A stretch of DNA of 64,000 nucleotides, from the NCBI RefSeq assembly GCF_016598535.1, contig NZ_CP066779.1, forward strand, positions 1,364,001 to 1,428,000, given 5' to 3'. Positions within the stretch are counted from its first letter, which is position 1. Every line of letters starts with the position of its first letter. A program made the position numbers and the translations under genes. Positions 56,070-64,000 of the stretch are shown here, in pieces. Source of the stretch: Rhodococcus sp. P-2. GTDB lineage: Bacteria; Actinomycetota; Actinomycetes; Mycobacteriales; Mycobacteriaceae. Under the pieces are notes generated by a model. That model did no database searches, was not told the DNA's origin, and saw nothing but the letters and a program-made list of their open reading frames with translations.

Positions 56070-58352
56070 ATGAGCTTGACGACTGCGCCGGAACCAAATG
56101 TCGAGTACCTGAAAACCGATCCTGACCTGCCACCTGTCGGCGTCATCGACAAGACGCCCATTTCCACGACTGCGCGCGTCGTCTTCCTTGTTCTCGGACT
56201 GGTCGGCGCGGGCGCCTGGTACATGATTGCGATCGTCCGCGGTGAACACATCAGCGCCGTGTGGTTCGTGTTGGCCGCAATCTGTACCTACCTGATCGCC
56301 TACCGCTTCTATGCGCGGTTGATCGAACGCAAGATCGTCAAGCCCCGCGACGACGTCGCAACTCCCGCCGAGATCATGGAGAACGGCGCCGACTACATGC
56401 CGACCGACCGTCGGGTGCTGTTCGGTCACCACTTCGCGGCAATCGCCGGTGCCGGTCCCCTTGTCGGACCCGTCCTGGCCGCTCAGATGGGATATCTTCC
56501 GGGAACGATCTGGATCATCGTCGGCGTGGTGTTCGCCGGGGCGGTGCAGGACTTCATGGTCCTGTGGATCTCGTCGAAGCGCCGCGGGCGCAGCCTCGGT
56601 CAGATGGCCCGCGAAGAACTCGGCCTCGTCGGCGGCGTCGCCGCATTGATCGGCGTGTTCGTCATCATGATCATCCTCATCGCGGTGCTCGGACTTGTTG
56701 TCGTCAATGCGCTCGCCGAGTCCCCGTGGGGTGTGTTCTCGATCGCGATGACCATCCCCATCGCACTGTTCATGGGCGTGTACCTGCGGTATCTGCGGCC
56801 GGGCAAGGTTTCCGAGGTTTCCTTGATCGGCGTCGTCCTGCTTCTCCTTGCCATCGTCTCCGGCGGCTGGGTTGCCGATACCGGTTGGGGCGCAGACTGG
56901 TTCACCCTCTCGAAGGTGACCATCGCGTGGCTGATGATCGCGTACGGATTCGCCGCATCGGTGCTGCCGGTCTGGCTGCTCCTGGCGCCGCGTGACTACC
57001 TGTCGACGTTCATGAAGGTCGGCACCATCGCACTGCTGGCCATCGGAATTCTGGTTGCACGGCCCGCCCTGAACATGCCGGCAGTGACGCCGTTCGCCTC
57101 CAACGGCGAAGGCCCGGCCTTTGCCGGTTCACTGTTCCCGTTCCTGTTCATCACCATTGCCTGTGGCGCACTCTCGGGATTCCACGCGCTGATCGCGTCC
57201 GGTACGACGCCGAAGCTGCTCGAGAAGGAAAGCCAGACCAAGATGATCGGGTACGGCGGCATGCTGACCGAATCGTTTGTCGCGATCATGGCTCTGGTCA
57301 CCGCCTGCATCCTCGATCAGCACCTGTACTTCGCACTCAACGCTCCCGCGGCGCTCACCGGTGGAACACCGGAAACCGCAGCCGAATACGTCAACAATCT
57401 GCCCCTCGGCACTGCCCCCATCACACCGGACGTGCTGACTCAGGCAGCCGAGGCCGTCGGCGAAGAATCGATCATCTCGAGAACCGGCGGCGCCCCGACT
57501 CTCGCGTTCGGCATGTCCGAAGTGCTCAGCGACGTCTTCGGCGGTGACTCGCTGAAGTCGTTCTGGTACCACTTCGCGATCATGTTCGAGGCTCTGTTCA
57601 TCCTCACCACGATCGATGCCGGCACTCGCGTCGCTCGATTCATGCTCTCGGACTCGCTCGGCAACTTCGGCGGTCCGGCAAAGAAGTTCAAGGACCCGTC
57701 GTGGCGCATCGGTGCGTGGCTGTGCTCGCTGATCGTGGTCGCTGCGTGGGGCGCGATCCTGCTCATGGGTGTCACCGATCCCCTCGGCGGAATCAACACA
57801 CTCTTCCCGCTCTTCGGCATCGCCAACCAGCTACTGGCCGCGATCGCCCTGACGGTAGTCATGACGATCGTCATGAAGAAGGGCCTGTTCAAATGGGCCT
57901 GGATCCCCGGCGTGCCGTTGGTGTGGGACCTGGTCGTGACCATGACCGCGTCGTACCAGAAGATCTTCTCCGACAACCCCGCGATCGGTTACTGGGCTCA
58001 GCACAACGTGTTCAAGGATGCGAAGGCTGCAGGCGAGACGGCGCACGGTTCTGCGAAGACTCCGGAGGCCATCGATGCCGTCATTCGCAACACCTTCATC
58101 CAGGGCACGCTGTCGATCATCTTCGCGTCACTGGTGATCGTCGTGGTCATCGCCGGGATCATCGTATGTACCAAGGCAATCCGAGCCGGCGGGCTGCCGA
58201 CCACCGAGTCCCCGGAAGAACCGTCGAAGATCTTCGGACCCGCCAGCTTCATTCCGACGCCCGCGGAGAAGGAAATCCAGAAGGAATGGGACGAGCTCAT
58301 CAAAGCCGGGAAGGTCCGTGCGCCCGGCGCCGCGCACGGAGGTGGGCACTGA
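56070..58352 (+). CDS. cstA: Carbon starvation protein CstA (pyruvate/peptide transporter)
   Basis: 760 residues with about 16 membrane helices. CstA motifs are the N-terminal DRRVLFGHHFAAIAGAGPLVGPVLAAQMG and TLFPLFGIANQLLAAIAL. CstA/BtsT transporters import pyruvate and/or peptides upon carbon limitation. GGAG ribosome binding site in front. The partner gene ybdD follows at once. Confidence 0.93.
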   Translation: MSLTTAPEPNVEYLKTDPDLPPVGVIDKTPISTTARVVFLVLGLVGAGAWYMIAIVRGEHISAVWFVLAAICTYLIAYRFYARLIERKIVKPRDDVATPAEIMENGADYMPTDRRVLFGHHFAAIAGAGPLVGPVLAAQMGYLPGTIWIIVGVVFAGAVQDFMVLWISSKRRGRSLGQMAREELGLVGGVAALIGVFVIMIILIAVLGLVVVNALAESPWGVFSIAMTIPIALFMGVYLRYLRPGKVSEVSLIGVVLLLLAIVSGGWVADTGWGADWFTLSKVTIAWLMIAYGFAASVLPVWLLLAPRDYLSTFMKVGTIALLAIGILVARPALNMPAVTPFASNGEGPAFAGSLFPFLFITIACGALSGFHALIASGTTPKLLEKESQTKMIGYGGMLTESFVAIMALVTACILDQHLYFALNAPAALTGGTPETAAEYVNNLPLGTAPITPDVLTQAAEAVGEESIISRTGGAPTLAFGMSEVLSDVFGGDSLKSFWYHFAIMFEALFILTTIDAGTRVARFMLSDSLGNFGGPAKKFKDPSWRIGAWLCSLIVVAAWGAILLMGVTDPLGGINTLFPLFGIANQLLAAIALTVVMTIVMKKGLFKWAWIPGVPLVWDLVVTMTASYQKIFSDNPAIGYWAQHNVFKDAKAAGETAHGSAKTPEAIDAVIRNTFIQGTLSIIFASLVIVVVIAGIIVCTKAIRAGGLPTTESPEEPSKIFGPASFIPTPAEKEIQKEWDELIKAGKVRAPGAAHGGGH

Positions 58353-58354
58353 CC

Positions 58355-58555
58355 ATGACCATGACGGCAAAACTCACCACAGCGTTCCGCGGAACGCTGT
58401 GGTGGGTTCGCTCGGTGATGGGTGATCTCGACTATCAGCGTTACGTCGAGCACACCCGACGCCACCACGCCGACTCACCGGTGATCAGCGAACGAGAGTT
58501 CTGGCGCCGCCGGCACGCAGCAGCAGACGCCAACCCAGGCGCCCGCTGCTGCTGA
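58355..58555 (+). CDS. YbdD/YjiX family protein, CstA partner
   Basis: 66 residues; GGAGGTG in front of the ATG. DUF466 pattern: LWWVRSVMGDLDYQRYVEHTRRHH and EREFWRRRHAAADANPGARCC (usual RCC terminus). Such small proteins are encoded next to CstA/BtsT and needed for transport. Two bases after the cstA stop. Confidence 0.9.
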   Translation: MTMTAKLTTAFRGTLWWVRSVMGDLDYQRYVEHTRRHHADSPVISEREFWRRRHAAADANPGARCC

Positions 58556-58578
58556 ATCCCGCGCTTGGTGAATCTCCG

Positions 58579-58983
58579 TCAGGGGCAGGTGGCCTTCGCG
58601 AGTTCGTAAATGTGGCCCGCCTGCTCGTCGGTGGGCTTGTTGCCGTTGTTCTCGGCCAGGTCGGTGATCTTGGTCTTGACCTCCGCCTCGTCCGTGCCGT
58701 TGGCGACCTCGGTACACGTGGTCGTCAAGATCTCCTCGATGTCTGCGTCGTCGCGATTCTCCGCCAACGGCGCGTAAGCCCCACGGAACGTGGCGACGAA
58801 CAGCGCCGTCTTGCCCTGATCGATGGCGTTGCCCGCGGACTGTTTGGCTGTCTCGAGCGCCTGTTGCCCGCTCGTGACTGCTTCGCTGATCTTGTTCTGC
58901 GCGTTGTCCTGATCCTCGGTGCTACACGCGGTGAGCCCGAGAACGACGATTGCTGCTGCCCCGACTGCTGCTGCGATTCTCAT
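58579..58983 (-). CDS. Small lipoprotein of unknown function
   Basis: 134 residues from the ATG. Signal peptide with lipobox LTAC (about residue 20). The mature part is helical, acidic/Ala-rich, with two further Cys (TTTCTEV, KATCP) that could form a disulfide. No known domain. Convergent with ybdD. Confidence 0.75.
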   Translation of the reverse strand: MRIAAAVGAAAIVVLGLTACSTEDQDNAQNKISEAVTSGQQALETAKQSAGNAIDQGKTALFVATFRGAYAPLAENRDDADIEEILTTTCTEVANGTDEAEVKTKITDLAENNGNKPTDEQAGHIYELAKATCP

Positions 58984-59135
58984 GACGGAAATGTTAGTCC
59001 GATCGGCATGCTTCAAAACACAGTATTGCAGCGCAACACACGAGTTATCGCACGCAGTCGTTACGATCAGCTCAGCTAGATCACCGGAATCGCACATCGG
59101 CGAGGAGATCCCTGCGCCGACGGAAAGGACGATCA

Positions 59136-60335
59136 GTGAGCGAGCAAGACAAGGGGACGTCCGCAGGGGTGCGCAAGCGCGACCGCGGCGAGATCATCGG
59201 GCAAGGGGGTATGTGGCTCGCAAAGTGGTCGTTGGTGTTGGCGTCGATTTCGCTGGGCGCCTGGATTTTCGGCTGGCTGATCGAAAAGCTCTGGGTCATC
59301 ATCCTGCCGGTGGCTCTGGCTATCGTTGTCGCGACAGTCATGTGGCCGCCGACCCGCGGAATGATCAAGCGCGGTATGCCACCGGCCGCGGCAGCCGGCA
59401 TCACCTTGGTGCTCTCGATCGGAATCTTGGCCGGCGTGATCGCAGGCATCGTTCCGTCAGTGGTCAGCCAGGCCCCCGAGCTCGCGAACAAGACCACCGA
59501 GGGCATCAACCAGGTTCAGGACTGGCTCCAGGGTCCGCCGCTGAACCTGAAGGACGACCAGATCGACAACGCCGTCCACGCCGTCATCACCAAGGTGCAG
59601 GAAAGTGGAACCGCCATCGCTTCAGGCGTTTTCAGCGGCGTGAGTACCGCGAGCTCCTTGTTGGTCACGCTCGGTTTGGTTCTGATTCTCGCCTTCTTCT
59701 TCATCAAGGACGGACCGAGGTTCATCCCCTGGCTGCACGCCGTCGGCGGCGGTCGCGCCGGTCGGCATCTCGAAGAGGTCCTCACCCGCATGTGGGACAC
59801 GCTCGGTGGATTCATCAGGACGCAAGCGCTGGTGAGCCTCATCGACGCGGTCTTCATCGGCGCCGGATTGCTGATCCTCGGCGTCCCACTGGCACCGGTG
59901 CTGGCAATTCTGACGTTCATCGGTGGCTTCATCCCGATCGTCGGCGCGTTTGTCGCCGGCGCCCTGGCCGTGTTGGTTGCACTGGTGGCCAACGGTCTCA
60001 CCACCGCCATCATCGTGCTGATCATCATCCTGGCGGTACAGCAGATCGAAGGAAACGTCCTTCAGCCAGTGCTGCAGAGCAAGTCGATGAAACTCCATGC
60101 CGTCATCGTGCTGCTTGCCGTGGCCGCCGGTAGCTCGCTGTACGGCATCGTCGGCGCCTTCCTCGCAGTGCCCGTCGCCGCGGTGGCAGCAGTTGTCATC
60201 CGGTACATCGGAGAGCAGATCGACGAGCGCGCAAGCGACAACGAGCCGATGCCCGCCGGCGACGCGTCGGACATCCTCGAAGATCAAGACGACGACGCCG
60301 ACGCCGAATCAGAGGTAGAGAACAAAAAGGCCTGA
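59136..60335 (+). CDS. AI-2E family transporter
   Basis: 399 residues, GTG start behind AAAGGAC. Eight membrane helices in the PerM/TqsA pattern; motifs ILAFFFIKDG and the later LTFIGGFIPIVGAFVAGALA. The family exports small signals or ions; the substrate is unknown. Acidic tail DQDDDADAESEVEN. Converges with sbcC (stop to stop adjacent). Confidence 0.9.
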   Translation: MSEQDKGTSAGVRKRDRGEIIGQGGMWLAKWSLVLASISLGAWIFGWLIEKLWVIILPVALAIVVATVMWPPTRGMIKRGMPPAAAAGITLVLSIGILAGVIAGIVPSVVSQAPELANKTTEGINQVQDWLQGPPLNLKDDQIDNAVHAVITKVQESGTAIASGVFSGVSTASSLLVTLGLVLILAFFFIKDGPRFIPWLHAVGGGRAGRHLEEVLTRMWDTLGGFIRTQALVSLIDAVFIGAGLLILGVPLAPVLAILTFIGGFIPIVGAFVAGALAVLVALVANGLTTAIIVLIIILAVQQIEGNVLQPVLQSKSMKLHAVIVLLAVAAGSSLYGIVGAFLAVPVAAVAAVVIRYIGEQIDERASDNEPMPAGDASDILEDQDDDADAESEVENKKA

Positions 60336-63314
60336 TCAGCCTGCAATCACGTTCACCGAGGAGCCTGCACGTCCGCGAATGACGTGCAGGCGACTCGGGA
60401 TTCGCTGCCTCATCTCGTCCACGTGACTGACGATGCCCACCACTCGTCCTCCGTCGCGAAGCTCGTCCAACACAGCCATCACCGAGTCGAGGGTATCGGC
60501 GTCGAGAGTGCCGAATCCTTCGTCGATGAACATCGTGTCGAGAACGATTCCGCCGGACTCCGCCGCAACCACATCGGCGAGTCCGAGCGCCAAAGACAAT
60601 GACGCCAGGAACGATTCACCACCGGAGAGCGTCTTCGCCGAGCGAACGACTCCCGTGAAGTCGTCGCGGATGTCGAGTCCCAGACCGCCGCGGCGCCCCC
60701 GAGAACCTGCCTCGTCACTGTGCACGAACTCGTACCGACCCCCGGACATCCGCTGCAGCCGAACCGACGCCGATACGGCGATCTCTTCCAACCGCGAAGC
60801 GAGCACATACGCTCGCAGCGACATCTTGCGACTGTTCTGACCTTTGCCTGCGATCACGTCGGCGAGGGCCGCGAGTTCGTCGTGCAGTTCCCGCTCGGGC
60901 GCAACCGCCTCGTATGCCTTCTCGAGTTGTCCGCTGAACCGTTCGAGATCCGACACACGGTTCTCGGCCAGGGATGCGGCTGCAACAGCCGAGTTCACCA
61001 CCTCGGCGCACTGAACGGCGAGGCTGCGAGGACCCTCGACGTCGACTGTCTCGATTTCGCCCACCGCAACGACCTCGGGGTCGTCGAGGATGGTGCGAGC
61101 GGCCACCTCGAGGTCACGCGCTTTGGCGAGTTCGGTTTCGATCGCCGCGATTCGGGCAGGCGATCTCACCCCTTCGATCGCAGCCTCGACCGAATCGAAT
61201 CCGGCAGCGGCCGCCGCAGCGGCCAGTTTGGTCGACAGTCCCGCCGATCGCGCCTGCGCACGAACGGCCTCGTCACGCATCTCAGATGCCGCCGTGGCCG
61301 CGGAGGCAAGCCTGTCGAACCGCGAGCGCCGAGCAGCGATGGTCGAATCTTCTCCCACCGCAGCGACGATCGCCGCTCGAATCTGCTCGACCGTGGCCGA
61401 CAGTGTCGTCATTCGCTCGGTCAGTGCTGCCAATTCGGCAGTCAGAGAAGCCGATTCCTGTTGCAGCTCGCCGTCACCCTCGTTGAGTTGCGCGAGCTTG
61501 TCGGCCAACACTCCAACCTGACCGGCAGAGTGTGTCGCCTCGTCGACGGCGCTCTGAGCCGCGGCGCGGAGCCTGTCGAGTTCTTCGACGTCTCCATCCC
61601 CGCCGCGGGCGATCACGCGGTCGATGTCACGGTCGACGACTACCTGGCGGTCGACTACCTTGCTCAGGGCTTTCTCCGCTGCACGCTCGGCTGCGGACGC
61701 GGCTTCCAGATCGGGCTCGGTGACCGTGACGACGTCCGACTGCGCCAGGGCAGGGTGTTCACGCGAACCACACACCTGGCAAGGGTCACCGGGCGCGAGT
61801 GAACTCGCCAACTCCGCCGCCATGCCTTCGATACGCTTCTGCACGAGATCGAGCCAGCGCCCGCGAGCACTCTGATGGACGTCGCGCGCATCCAACACCT
61901 GCACACGAATCTTCTCGGCTTGCGCACGCAGAGAGACGATTTCATGGGCCGCCGTCGCAGCATCCGACGCTCTGACGAGTGCCGCCTCGAGGCCGGGCAG
62001 AGTGGCATGCGCGCGTTGCGCGTCGTCCAATCTTCGGCCGGCCGCGCGTACCAGTTCTGGCAGTTCGGTGCGTTCAACCGCGATGGCATCAATGCGCTCG
62101 GACAGGGCGTCTCGCCGAACTCCGAGTTTTTCGACCTCGGCTTCCGCCGCATCGGCTCTGCGAGCGTCCTCCGCCATCGCGTCGAGACGAACGATCTCGT
62201 CACGCCAGGTCCGGATCCGAGTTACGACGCGTTGACGCTCATCGTCGGTGGGTGGCCACACTCCCGGCTCGAAAATCTCCGGCCCGCCCGTTGCCGAGTA
62301 GGTCGACATCGCGGTGTTCATCGATTCGAGCGATGCGACAAGACCCACGCGGGCAGTCTCTACATCGTCGGCGACAACAGCTACCTGCACAGCCCGCCTG
62401 GCGGTCTCGAGTTCGGCGCCGATCGCAAATCGGTGCGCGGTGCCCGTGTTGAATGCTGCGAGTTCAGCAGTCGCACGATTACGGCGAACGAGCAGCTCTG
62501 CGGTTCGCTGCGCCGTTGCGAGCACCCGATTAGCCTCGGCTGCTGCATCTTTGGCGGTCACCATCTCGGCGAGACTTGCATCGCGGGTGTCCTGAGCCTC
62601 GGCGAGGAGTTTGCGCGACCATTCCAGTGGGTGCGCCTCGGCGCCCACCTCGAGCCCAGCGGCAGTCTCGACCTTCGCGAGCAGCAGACGCACGGATTGC
62701 TCCCTGGCGGCGAGCGCGGTAGCACTTGCCTTTCGTTTGGCGTCGAACCATGCCTCGACGGAGACAAAACGCTTGGTGTCGAACAGACGCTCGAGCAGTT
62801 TGCCTCGCTCATCGCTTTCGGCGCGCAGAAATTTGGCGAACTCACCCTGCGGCAAGAGCACCACCTGGAAGAACTGATCAGCGCTCATGCCCATGAGACG
62901 GTTGATCTCGTCACCGATGTCAGGGATGCGCGAAAGGTTCTCGCCGCGGCCGTCCAACCACGTCAGCGTGGCTTTGGCATTCTCGGTAATCGAACCGGTC
63001 CCGCGCTTCTTCGGGCGCGAATACTCCGGACTGCGAACGAGTTTGATTCGGCGACCACTGATCGTCGCCTCCAGTTCCACGCGCGGCACCGAACCGGCCG
63101 GCGCGTGATCCGACAGCAATCGCTTGCCCTCGTTGCGCGCGCCCGGCACCCGCCCGTACAGGGCGAACGCAACCGCGTCGAGAATCGTGGTCTTTCCTGC
63201 CCCGGTGTCGCCGTGAAGAAGGAACAACCCGTCTGCACCCAAACGGTCGAAGTCGACTTCGACCGTGTCGGCAAAGGGCCCGAAACAGCTGACTTCGAGT
63301 TTGTGCAGTCTCAC
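60336..63314 (-). CDS. sbcC: SbcC ATPase subunit of SbcCD nuclease
   Basis: 992-residue SMC-like protein. Walker A GDTGAGKTT at the N-terminus, long coiled-coil arms with a central zinc hook (GDPCQVCGSREHP), then signature LSGGESFLASLSLALGLA and Walker B TMFIDEGFGTLD. With SbcD it cleaves hairpins and protein-blocked ends. Start codon overlaps the sbcD stop region, so both are co-translated. Confidence 0.95.
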   Translation of the reverse strand: MRLHKLEVSCFGPFADTVEVDFDRLGADGLFLLHGDTGAGKTTILDAVAFALYGRVPGARNEGKRLLSDHAPAGSVPRVELEATISGRRIKLVRSPEYSRPKKRGTGSITENAKATLTWLDGRGENLSRIPDIGDEINRLMGMSADQFFQVVLLPQGEFAKFLRAESDERGKLLERLFDTKRFVSVEAWFDAKRKASATALAAREQSVRLLLAKVETAAGLEVGAEAHPLEWSRKLLAEAQDTRDASLAEMVTAKDAAAEANRVLATAQRTAELLVRRNRATAELAAFNTGTAHRFAIGAELETARRAVQVAVVADDVETARVGLVASLESMNTAMSTYSATGGPEIFEPGVWPPTDDERQRVVTRIRTWRDEIVRLDAMAEDARRADAAEAEVEKLGVRRDALSERIDAIAVERTELPELVRAAGRRLDDAQRAHATLPGLEAALVRASDAATAAHEIVSLRAQAEKIRVQVLDARDVHQSARGRWLDLVQKRIEGMAAELASSLAPGDPCQVCGSREHPALAQSDVVTVTEPDLEAASAAERAAEKALSKVVDRQVVVDRDIDRVIARGGDGDVEELDRLRAAAQSAVDEATHSAGQVGVLADKLAQLNEGDGELQQESASLTAELAALTERMTTLSATVEQIRAAIVAAVGEDSTIAARRSRFDRLASAATAASEMRDEAVRAQARSAGLSTKLAAAAAAAGFDSVEAAIEGVRSPARIAAIETELAKARDLEVAARTILDDPEVVAVGEIETVDVEGPRSLAVQCAEVVNSAVAAASLAENRVSDLERFSGQLEKAYEAVAPERELHDELAALADVIAGKGQNSRKMSLRAYVLASRLEEIAVSASVRLQRMSGGRYEFVHSDEAGSRGRRGGLGLDIRDDFTGVVRSAKTLSGGESFLASLSLALGLADVVAAESGGIVLDTMFIDEGFGTLDADTLDSVMAVLDELRDGGRVVGIVSHVDEMRQRIPSRLHVIRGRAGSSVNVIAG

Positions 63315-64000
63315 GCGGTTTCACCCAGTTCTACCGTGGACTCCTCGGCGCGCGCGGCAGCGCTGAGCGCTTCGGTCATCAACGAGACCTCACGCTCGTA
63401 CGGGTCACTACGCACTGCCGAGACAAAGCCGCGGGCGATCTCCAGGTCGGTTCGACCACGAACCGCGTCGCGGTACTTGAGATCCGATTGTCCTTCCGGC
63501 CTTTGCCATTCGAGATGAACGGCAAACGGGAAACGGGCTTGAAGTTGCCTCATGGCATCGACCGGACGGACCGGGTCGGTGAGCAATGCGGAGACATAGC
63601 ACTGCTCGGAATCGGCATATTTCGACTCGGTGAGTAGTTCGTCGAGTGTCCCCACTACCTGGCTCAGCCCCCGAATGACCGGGAGATCCAGGCGCTGCAC
63701 CGACGACAGGCCAGCGGCGTCGAGTTCGATCAGCAGCGCCGCCTTACGGTGGCTGCGCTCACCGAACGAATACGGCAACGGTGAGCCTGAGTATCGAACA
63801 CTCTCCGAGAGCATCTGCGGAGAATGCAGGTGCCCGAGGGCGACATAATCGACGCCGTCGAACTCGCCCACCGCGACGGTCTCCACTCCGCCGACCGAGA
63901 TGGAGCGTTCCGATTCAGAGGCCTCACCGCCCACCACGAAGGCATGGGCGAGCAATACCGATCGAGTCGACGGGTCGGCAGCCGTTCGCTCGGCGAGATC
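63311..64000 (-). CDS. sbcD: SbcD nuclease subunit (5' end outside window)
   Basis: The frame is open to the window end; only the C-terminal ~230 residues are seen. VDYVALGHLHSPQ and the preceding part fit the Mre11-type calcineurin-like nuclease core's end, followed by the capping domain. Overlaps sbcC by four bases. Confidence 0.9.
   Translation of the reverse strand, partial: DLAERTAADPSTRSVLLAHAFVVGGEASESERSISVGGVETVAVGEFDGVDYVALGHLHSPQMLSESVRYSGSPLPYSFGERSHRKAALLIELDAAGLSSVQRLDLPVIRGLSQVVGTLDELLTESKYADSEQCYVSALLTDPVRPVDAMRQLQARFPFAVHLEWQRPEGQSDLKYRDAVRGRTDLEIARGFVSAVRSDPYEREVSLMTEALSAAARAEESTVELGETA

Noticed and set aside
61875-63518. 547-residue open frame antisense to sbcC
   Set aside because: Shadow of the SbcC frame; the minus strand carries all ATPase motifs.

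Overview
The window reads as the chromosome of a mycolic-acid-containing actinomycete, most likely a Rhodococcus of the R. erythropolis/qingshengii type. Support comes from the high GC content with many GTG starts, mycothiol (mshB) and coenzyme F420 (fbiC) genes, two mycolyltransferases, a WS/DGAT-like acyltransferase, a DUF222/HNH (13E12-type) gene behind an SOS box, and gene order shared with Mycobacterium tuberculosis. Two blocks recall the Rv0418-Rv0428c and Rv1157c-Rv1193 neighbourhoods, here only a few kilobases apart. The species assignment is inference. No insertion sequence, prophage, CRISPR array or rRNA is visible; one atypical tRNA-like gene is.

Layout. 0-5.6 kb: GNAT acetyltransferase (5' end outside the window), exonuclease III, a second GNAT, thiD, a class III cyclase and a lipoprotein aminopeptidase (lpqL-like). 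5.6-7.2 kb: an ABC-2 permease and its ATPase; the ATPase has apparently lost about 50 residues between Walker A and the signature motif. 7.3-14.1 kb: DUF222/HNH protein behind an SOS box, solute-binding/VWA lipid-facing protein, fadD36-like ligase, rhomboid-like protease, dapC and a 7Fe ferredoxin. 14.2-27.6 kb: fbiC, PH-domain pair, hemD-like protein, mshB, lpqW, typA, a small Cys-rich basic protein, mutT2 and a pterin dehydratase. 27.8-33.7 kb: secreted Ala/Pro-rich protein, a striking protein with 25 consecutive Ser-x-x triplets, a MarR/MFS divergent pair, NTF2-like protein, Tat-exported DUF1906 protein and two very small peptide genes.

33.7-41.3 kb: ABM-domain membrane protein, guanine deaminase, CPBP protease, iron-type solute-binding lipoprotein with a possible IdeR box, a PhnB-like protein, then two translationally coupled mycolyltransferases preceded by two tiny leaderless peptide genes with strong ribosome binding sites. 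The last arrangement recalls the corynebacterial PorA/PorH small porins, which are O-mycoloylated, and is the best candidate for an undescribed system. 41.3-51.4 kb: winged-helix protein, class I fumarase, Mug-type glycosylase, WS/DGAT-like enzyme, small stress-type proteins, lactate dehydrogenase, LysB/cutinase-like hydrolase, secreted glycerophosphodiesterase with a possible PHO box, a 51-residue gene and the tRNA-like gene. 51.6-64 kb: RluA-type pseudouridine synthase, ychF, hexapeptide-repeat dispanin-like protein, FMN glutamate-synthase-like protein, cstA with its ybdD partner, a small lipoprotein, an AI-2E-type permease and the sbcC-sbcD pair (sbcD runs off the end).

Functionally the window mixes cofactor supply (thiamine, F420, mycothiol, haem), DNA repair (xthA, mug, mutT2, sbcCD), cell-envelope biology (lpqW, mycolyltransferases, LysB-like, rhomboid, WS/DGAT) and central metabolism (fumarase, LDH, CstA).
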